From contig JAIYAY010000028.1 of assembly GCA_027488785.1 (NCBI GenBank), positions 1 to 64,000 on the forward strand: DNA of 64,000 nt. Direction: 5' to 3'. Shown here one piece after another: positions 59,707-64,000 of this stretch; within the stretch, counting starts at the first letter, position 1, and every line of letters starts with the position of its first letter. Under the pieces are notes generated by a model. The model saw only the letters and a program-made list of their open reading frames with translations, was not told the DNA's origin and made no database searches. Source of the stretch: Sphingomonadales bacterium (GTDB lineage Bacteria > Pseudomonadota > Alphaproteobacteria > Sphingomonadales > Sphingomonadaceae). Made by a program: the position numbers and the translations under genes.

Positions 59707-62412
59707 CTAGCCGCTGTTGCGTAGCGCCGTCGCGATGGCGTTGATCGTCAACTGAATGCCCTCGCCAATCCGTTCATCGGCCTCGCCAGCGCGGTGGCGT
59801 TTCATCAGCTCAATCTGAAGCAAATTGAGCGGCTCAATATAAGGCAGGCGCAAGCGTATCGAATTGTTAAGCGCGGGATTGGCCTCCAACACATAGCTTT
59901 GCCCCGTCGCGTCGAGTAAGCTGTCGCGTGACGCTTGCCAGCCGCCTGTGATGCGACCGAATAGTTCACGCGCCAGCGCCTGATCCTCGACCAAGTCCGC
60001 ATAATGTGTGGCGATGGCCATGTCGGATTTGGCCAACACCATCTCCATATTGGCAAGGATCGTCTGGAAATAGGACCACTCGCCCGCCATGGCGCGCAGA
60101 AGGCCTTTGTCCCTAAAGCCGGCCAGCGCTTGTCCTGTACCATACCAACCGGGCAGCATGACGCGGGCCTGCGCCCAGGAAAACACCCACGGAATGGCGC
60201 GCAAGTCTTCAATGGCATCCGTCGCCGTGCGGCTTGACGGACGCGAACCGATTTTGAGCGTCGCAATCTCATTAATCGGCGTCATTTGACGGAAAAATGT
60301 CCGGAAACCGGGCGTGTCATATACAAGCCCGCGATAATGTTGAAAGGCGCTCGCCGAAAGCTCGGCCATCGCCGCCTTGAACCGTTTTACATCGGCCTCC
60401 GCGATGGGGTCACTCGACAAAGTCGCAAGCATGGCGGCCGATGCCATGGTTTCTAGGCTGGTAACGGCATTGCCGACGGTGCCATATTTGGCGGCAATGA
60501 CCTCGCCTTGTTCGGTAATGCGCATGCGCCCCTGCACCGTGCCCTTGGGCTGCGCAAGGATCGCGCCAAAGGCGGATCCGCCACCCCGACCCACCGCGCC
60601 GCCGCGTCCGTGAAACAATTGCATGGCGATATTCGCGTCGGCAAAAATGCCGGCAAGCGCGCTCGAAGTCTCATATAGTTCCCATGTAGAAGTGAGGTAG
60701 CCGCCATCCTTGTTCGAATCCGAATAGCCAATCATCACTTCCTGATGCCCGCGCGCTTGCGCCAAAGCGCGCATCAACGGAATTTGGAAAAATGCGCGCA
60801 TCGTTTCTGGCGCCGCTTGCAAATCGGCGATGGTTTCGAACAAGGGCACGGACATGATCGTCGCCTGCGGCGTGCCGTCATCGTCAATATGATACAGCCC
60901 CGCCTGTTTTAGCAGGACATAGACCTCCAGCATGTCAGACACGCTCGTGGTCTTGCTGATATTATAGGTGGTGATCGCGGCGCGGCCGAAATCGCTTTGA
61001 GCCTTTGCCGCGGCGCGGATGATCGCCAGTTCTTTTGCCGTCTCCGCGCTATAGTGCGTCCATTCGCCAGCCAGTGGGCGGTTATGCGACAGTTCTGCAA
61101 CGAGCAAATCCACCCGCGCTGCCTCATCAAGCTTCAGATAGTCAGGCGCGACCCGCGCCGCCCGGAACAGTTCGGATATGACGCGCTCATGGACATCGCT
61201 ATTCTGACGCAAATCGAGTGTCGCTAAATGAAAACCAAATATCTCGACCGACCGGATAAGCCGCGATAGCGCACCGCCGCTGGACAATGCACCATCGCCA
61301 TCACTGGCAAGGCCAGACGCCAAGGTAACAAGGTCGCTCCGTAGGGCTTCAGGGCCACTATACGCCGCGCCAGATAGCTTTGATGGGCGCGGGGGTTGGT
61401 CGCCCACGAGCAGGACATGCGTGGCCGCCAGCCGCGCATAAATGCCCGACAACGCGCGCCTATATGGCTCGTCCGCGCGGCTTGGTGCGGTATCGCCACT
61501 GGCCTCGGCAAGTGCAAGAACGGCCTCGGGCGTATCGCTCATCAAAGACGAGATCGAAATCTCCGCGCCAAGACTGTGGATGCTCTCAAGATAATGCCGG
61601 ATAGCCGTGCCGCCGTTACGCGCGACCGCATATTGCAGCGTTTCGGCATTCACAAACGGGTTGCCGTCGCGATCGCCACCGATCCAACTGCCCAGCTTAA
61701 CAAAACCGGGCGGCCTGCTGCCAAGCGCCTTCTCCCAGCCCGCATATAATTTGGGTAAAGCCGTCAGGAACACTTCCTGCATAGTGGCGCGCGCATTTTC
61801 GATCTCGTCTGCGACGAAAAGCTTCTCCTGCCGCAAGGGTCGCGTCTGCCACAGCAAGGCAATTTGCCGGTAAATCGCGGCATCCACATCGTCCCCATCC
61901 TCGGTGACTTTTTGTCCTTGGTCGCGCAACATCATCAGCCGTGCGATGCGGTTTTTGTGGTCAATGATGCTTTTGCGCCGGACTTCAGTCGGGTGCGCGG
62001 TAAGCACAGGCACGATAAGGCTGTGCGCAAGCAGTTCCCGTATTTCTGTCAGCGGCACACCCTCCGCCGCAAGCCGTGCGCAGGCTTCAGCCACCGTCGC
62101 GCCCTCGTCCTGCGCAAGGCCTTGTCGGTCCTCGGCTAGGTTCGCCAGAAGCGAGAACAGCATGAACCCGCGAACAAAATTGAGTGTGTCATCCAGGCTC
62201 AGCGCCCCAAGACCGCGATCACTTGAATCCGCGCCTTCTATTTTGCGAAAGCGGTCAACGCTGGTGGAGCGGATATATTCGGTCTGCCGGAATAATTGTT
62301 CGCCGCCATAAGCGCGAATGACGTCCCCCAGCATCTTACCGAGAAAGCGGATGTCGGGATTTTGCGAGATGGCTTGTGTGTTTTGACCGTTCATGGGGCG
62401 ATTAGGGCACAT
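59707..62412 (-). CDS. ppc: Phosphoenolpyruvate carboxylase
   Basis: A 901-residue enzyme that carboxylates PEP to oxaloacetate to refill the TCA cycle. Family motifs: VLTAHPTEVRRKSI (catalytic His), GGDRDGNPFVNAETL, MIGYSDSNKDGGYLTS, LFHGRGGAVGRGGG and a C-terminus rich in Arg/Asn (NPALNNSIRLRLPYIEPLN). The start is either 62412 or the second ATG at 62394. It is likely monocistronic. It competes with any PEP-consuming NeuB-type reaction for substrate, though only generally. Confidence 0.97.
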   Translation of the reverse strand: MCPNRPMNGQNTQAISQNPDIRFLGKMLGDVIRAYGGEQLFRQTEYIRSTSVDRFRKIEGADSSDRGLGALSLDDTLNFVRGFMLFSLLANLAEDRQGLAQDEGATVAEACARLAAEGVPLTEIRELLAHSLIVPVLTAHPTEVRRKSIIDHKNRIARLMMLRDQGQKVTEDGDDVDAAIYRQIALLWQTRPLRQEKLFVADEIENARATMQEVFLTALPKLYAGWEKALGSRPPGFVKLGSWIGGDRDGNPFVNAETLQYAVARNGGTAIRHYLESIHSLGAEISISSLMSDTPEAVLALAEASGDTAPSRADEPYRRALSGIYARLAATHVLLVGDQPPRPSKLSGAAYSGPEALRSDLVTLASGLASDGDGALSSGGALSRLIRSVEIFGFHLATLDLRQNSDVHERVISELFRAARVAPDYLKLDEAARVDLLVAELSHNRPLAGEWTHYSAETAKELAIIRAAAKAQSDFGRAAITTYNISKTTSVSDMLEVYVLLKQAGLYHIDDDGTPQATIMSVPLFETIADLQAAPETMRAFFQIPLMRALAQARGHQEVMIGYSDSNKDGGYLTSTWELYETSSALAGIFADANIAMQLFHGRGGAVGRGGGSAFGAILAQPKGTVQGRMRITEQGEVIAAKYGTVGNAVTSLETMASAAMLATLSSDPIAEADVKRFKAAMAELSASAFQHYRGLVYDTPGFRTFFRQMTPINEIATLKIGSRPSSRTATDAIEDLRAIPWVFSWAQARVMLPGWYGTGQALAGFRDKGLLRAMAGEWSYFQTILANMEMVLAKSDMAIATHYADLVEDQALARELFGRITGGWQASRDSLLDATGQSYVLEANPALNNSIRLRLPYIEPLNLLQIELMKRHRAGEADERIGEGIQLTINAIATALRNSG

Positions 62413-62459
62413 GGAAACCGCAGGCGCAAGCCAATCCGCGTATCTTTACCGATGAATAG

Positions 62460-62966
62460 CTATTCCCCAATCATCTTCGAAAGCCGCGCGATTTCCGCAT
62501 TTTGCCGTGCGACGTCTTCGATAAGTGGCCGCTGCGCCTCGGTCAGAAGCACCGCAAGGCCCGCGTCGCGCGCGCCTGCCTCAAATATCAGCCCGTCAAA
62601 GTCACGCACAGCGGCCACCGAATCGGCACGCGTCTTGTCGAGCCGTGACAGCATAAGATGCGCGTTCACCCAAATCTCACTGCCCGGCGAACTGCCCGCC
62701 GCCTTTGAGGCGATCGCCTGCACCGCTGCCAATGCACCTATATAGGTGGCATGTGCCGCCATGTGTCGCGCCTGCAGCACGTCAGCTTTTGCAGCGAATT
62801 CACCCGATAATTGAGATGGCGCAGCTGCCGATTCGATGGGCGTAGATAACGGCGCTTCGGTTTCATAACTCCGGCGTTCAAGCGAGGGAAATCCGCCCTC
62901 TTTCGTGCCGCATGCGGAGAGGATGAGGAGCAGAAGTAATGGCGACGCAGGCTTGAAATTCAACAT
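62460..62966 (-). CDS. Unknown lipoprotein with a coiled-coil C-terminus
   Basis: A 168-residue lipoprotein. The signal sequence ends with lipobox LSAC (Cys19). The rest is mostly helical: Ala-rich segments about 60-110, then LIEDVARQNAEIARLSKMIGE, which looks like a short coiled coil. No domain is recognised. It is upstream of ppc on the same strand, 48 bases away, and may share a transcript with it. The function is unknown. Confidence 0.7.
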   Translation of the reverse strand: MLNFKPASPLLLLLILSACGTKEGGFPSLERRSYETEAPLSTPIESAAAPSQLSGEFAAKADVLQARHMAAHATYIGALAAVQAIASKAAGSSPGSEIWVNAHLMLSRLDKTRADSVAAVRDFDGLIFEAGARDAGLAVLLTEAQRPLIEDVARQNAEIARLSKMIGE

Positions 62967-63058
62967 GGCTGACGTCTAAGCCTGCATGAGAGCCCATGCA
63001 AGTGCATCTCCGTGGCGGCGTAGGCGGCATCATAAGGGCCAAAATGCTGGATTATACG

Positions 63059-63087
63059 TTGACATAGATATTTGCTTGCACTAGCTG
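63059..63087 (+). promoter_or_regulatory. Candidate promoter of rplU-rpmA
   Basis: TTGACA (63059-63064) is a perfect -35; TAGCTG (63082-63087) at 17 bases is a weak -10. It would give a leader of about 100 bases before rplU. Confidence 0.35.
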
Positions 63088-63192
63088 CGCCCATTCTTGC
63101 GTGACCCTGTTGAGATTCGTCTCCGCTATGTCACGCGCCTGAGCAACCCGCCCCATAAGGCGCTAAGCTGTAGAAACGGATGAGTTAAAGCC

Positions 63193-63588
63193 ATGTTCGC
63201 AATCGTGCGCACAGGCGGCAAGCAATATCGCGTCGCCGCCGGAGATAAAATCGCAGTTGAAAAACTGTCTGGTGAAGCGGGTGACAAGATCTCGCTTGGT
63301 GATATCCTTCTTGCCGGTGACGGTGACAAGGCGCAGGACGTGAACGGCTTGACCGTTTCGGCCGAAATCATTGCGCAAGAGCGCGGTGAAAAGGTTATCG
63401 TGTTCAAAAAGCGTCGCCGCCACAATTATCGTCGTAAGCAAGGTCATCGCCAGTCGTTGACGCTTCTGCGCATCCTCGCCGTCGGCAAGGAAGATAAGAA
63501 GGCTGCTGCAACTGCCGCTCCTGCAAAGGAAGCCGCACCCAAGAAAGCCGCTGCGCCCAAAAAGGCTGCAGCCACTAAGGAAGCTTGA
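63193..63588 (+). CDS. rplU: 50S ribosomal protein L21
   Basis: A 131-residue protein. The L21 core ([25 protein letters not shown] and [16 protein letters not shown]) covers about 1-100 and contacts 23S rRNA. A Lys/Ala/Pro-rich tail ([15 protein letters not shown]) of about 30 residues extends beyond the E. coli length, as often seen in alphaproteobacteria. It is followed by rpmA after 31 bases, the standard pair. Confidence 0.98.
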   Translation: MFAIVRTGGKQYRVAAGDKIAVEKLSGEAGDKISLGDILLAGDGDKAQDVNGLTVSAEIIAQERGEKVIVFKKRRRHNYRRKQGHRQSLTLLRILAVGKEDKKAAATAAPAKEAAPKKAAAPKKAAATKEA

Positions 63589-63619
63589 GCGGCAACGCTC
63601 TGACGTAGGAGTTTAGACC

Positions 63620-63889
63620 ATGGCACATAAAAAAGCAGGTGGTTCGTCACGCAACGGTCGCGATTCAGCAGGCCGTCGCCTTGGCGTAAAGAAGTTCGGT
63701 GGCGAAAGCGTCATCGGCGGTAACATCATCGTCCGTCAGCGCGGTACCAAGGTATATCCTGGCGCGGGCGTTGGCCTTGGCAAAGACCACACCTTGTTCG
63801 CGCTCGTCGCAGGCCGCGTGCGCTTCCATGCTGGCAAACTTGGCCGCAAATATGTGTCGGTCGATATGCCAGCGATGGCCGCCGAATAA
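63620..63889 (+). CDS. rpmA: 50S ribosomal protein L27
   Basis: An 89-residue protein with the conserved flexible N-terminus [16 protein letters not shown] that reaches the peptidyl transferase centre, then [25 protein letters not shown] and [12 protein letters not shown]. The N-terminus begins directly with the mature form; no cleavable leader is seen. It is preceded by rplU. obgE, which often follows, would lie beyond the window. Confidence 0.98.
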   Translation: MAHKKAGGSSRNGRDSAGRRLGVKKFGGESVIGGNIIVRQRGTKVYPGAGVGLGKDHTLFALVAGRVRFHAGKLGRKYVSVDMPAMAAE

Positions 63890-63962
63890 ACAGGGCAACC
63901 GATAACCGGGTTGTCCAGACGGATGACCCGGAAATCATGTCAGGTGGTTTCCACCTTTGAAC

Positions 63963-63996
63963 AGGGAGACGGGTCAACCGGTCTCCCTTTCTTTTT
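63963..63996 (+). terminator. Intrinsic terminator after rpmA
   Basis: AGGGAGAC (63963-63970) pairs with GTCTCCCT (63981-63988), followed by TTCTTTTT. It ends the ribosomal pair. A weaker hairpin (GGCAACC / GGTTGTC) lies just after the rpmA stop codon near 63894-63915. Confidence 0.88.
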
Positions 63997-64000
63997 GTCT

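Noticed and set aside
1-64000. CRISPR array or ribosomal RNA genes
   Set aside because: No regularly spaced 25-40 base repeats and no rRNA signature sequences were seen on either strand.

Overview
The window looks like the chromosome of an alphaproteobacterium, most likely a sphingomonad (Sphingomonadaceae). This is inferred from the order hom, glpX, recJ, from an FeS-type (6-4) photolyase whose four cluster cysteines sit at the same residue numbers as in Agrobacterium PhrB, from lysine/alanine-tailed L21, and from several small secreted proteins of sphingomonad style. The flanks are GC-rich core genome: 38 of 60 bases are G/C at 12841-12900 by hand count. The middle is clearly AT-richer: 21 of 60 at 18901-18960.

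Layout. 1-13.4 kb is housekeeping: a small lipoprotein, a class A beta-lactamase-like lipoprotein, queF, phrB, sseA-metC, a MerR/SMR efflux pair, 3-hydroxybutyryl-CoA dehydrogenase, homoserine dehydrogenase, glpX, a flavodoxin-like protein, recJ and tRNA-Glu. 13.4-16.5 kb, directly downstream of tRNA-Glu, is a small integrated element: an unknown protein translationally coupled to an HGGxSTG-type protein, a VanZ-like protein, an HTH regulator and a tyrosine integrase. 16.5-17.0 kb holds the decayed 3' part of an rmlA gene.

17.4-29.1 kb is the most unusual part. It is one tightly packed AT-rich operon with a NeuD-like acyltransferase, two FabH-like synthases, a ketoreductase-like SDR, two acyl carrier proteins, a FabZ-like dehydratase, a ThDP enzyme, a NeuB-type PEP condensing enzyme, a small alpha/beta hydrolase, LuxE-like and LuxC-like proteins and an adenylating ligase. 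Read together, these suggest that a carrier-bound acyl chain is built, reduced to an aldehyde, and extended with a C3 unit from PEP or pyruvate. No glycosyltransferase, CMP-sugar synthetase or luciferase is present in the block. The product is unknown.

29.1-51.9 kb is a surface polysaccharide locus bounded and interrupted by IS3-family remnants. It contains the complete UDP-L-FucNAc pathway (wbjB, wbjC, wbjD), a hydrolase, a Wzx-type flippase, a Wzy-type polymerase and two GT4 glycosyltransferases, one of the WbuB type. A second set probably makes and loads a 4-amino- or 4-formamido-GlcNAc-derived sugar: PglF-like dehydratase, PglE-like aminotransferase, formyltransferase, PIG-L deacetylase and PglC-like initiating transferase. 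The export set is Wzc with a (Tyr-Gly) repeat tail, Wza and an O-antigen ligase-like protein.

51.9-64 kb returns to core-like genes: a PDZ-M48 protease, a phosphatase, a winged-helix regulator, cytochrome P450, a DUF885 peptidase-like protein, PEP carboxylase and rplU-rpmA. Two small paralogous proteins sharing an exact C-x4-H-x17-C-x2-C spacing lie at 52.4 and 55.1 kb.
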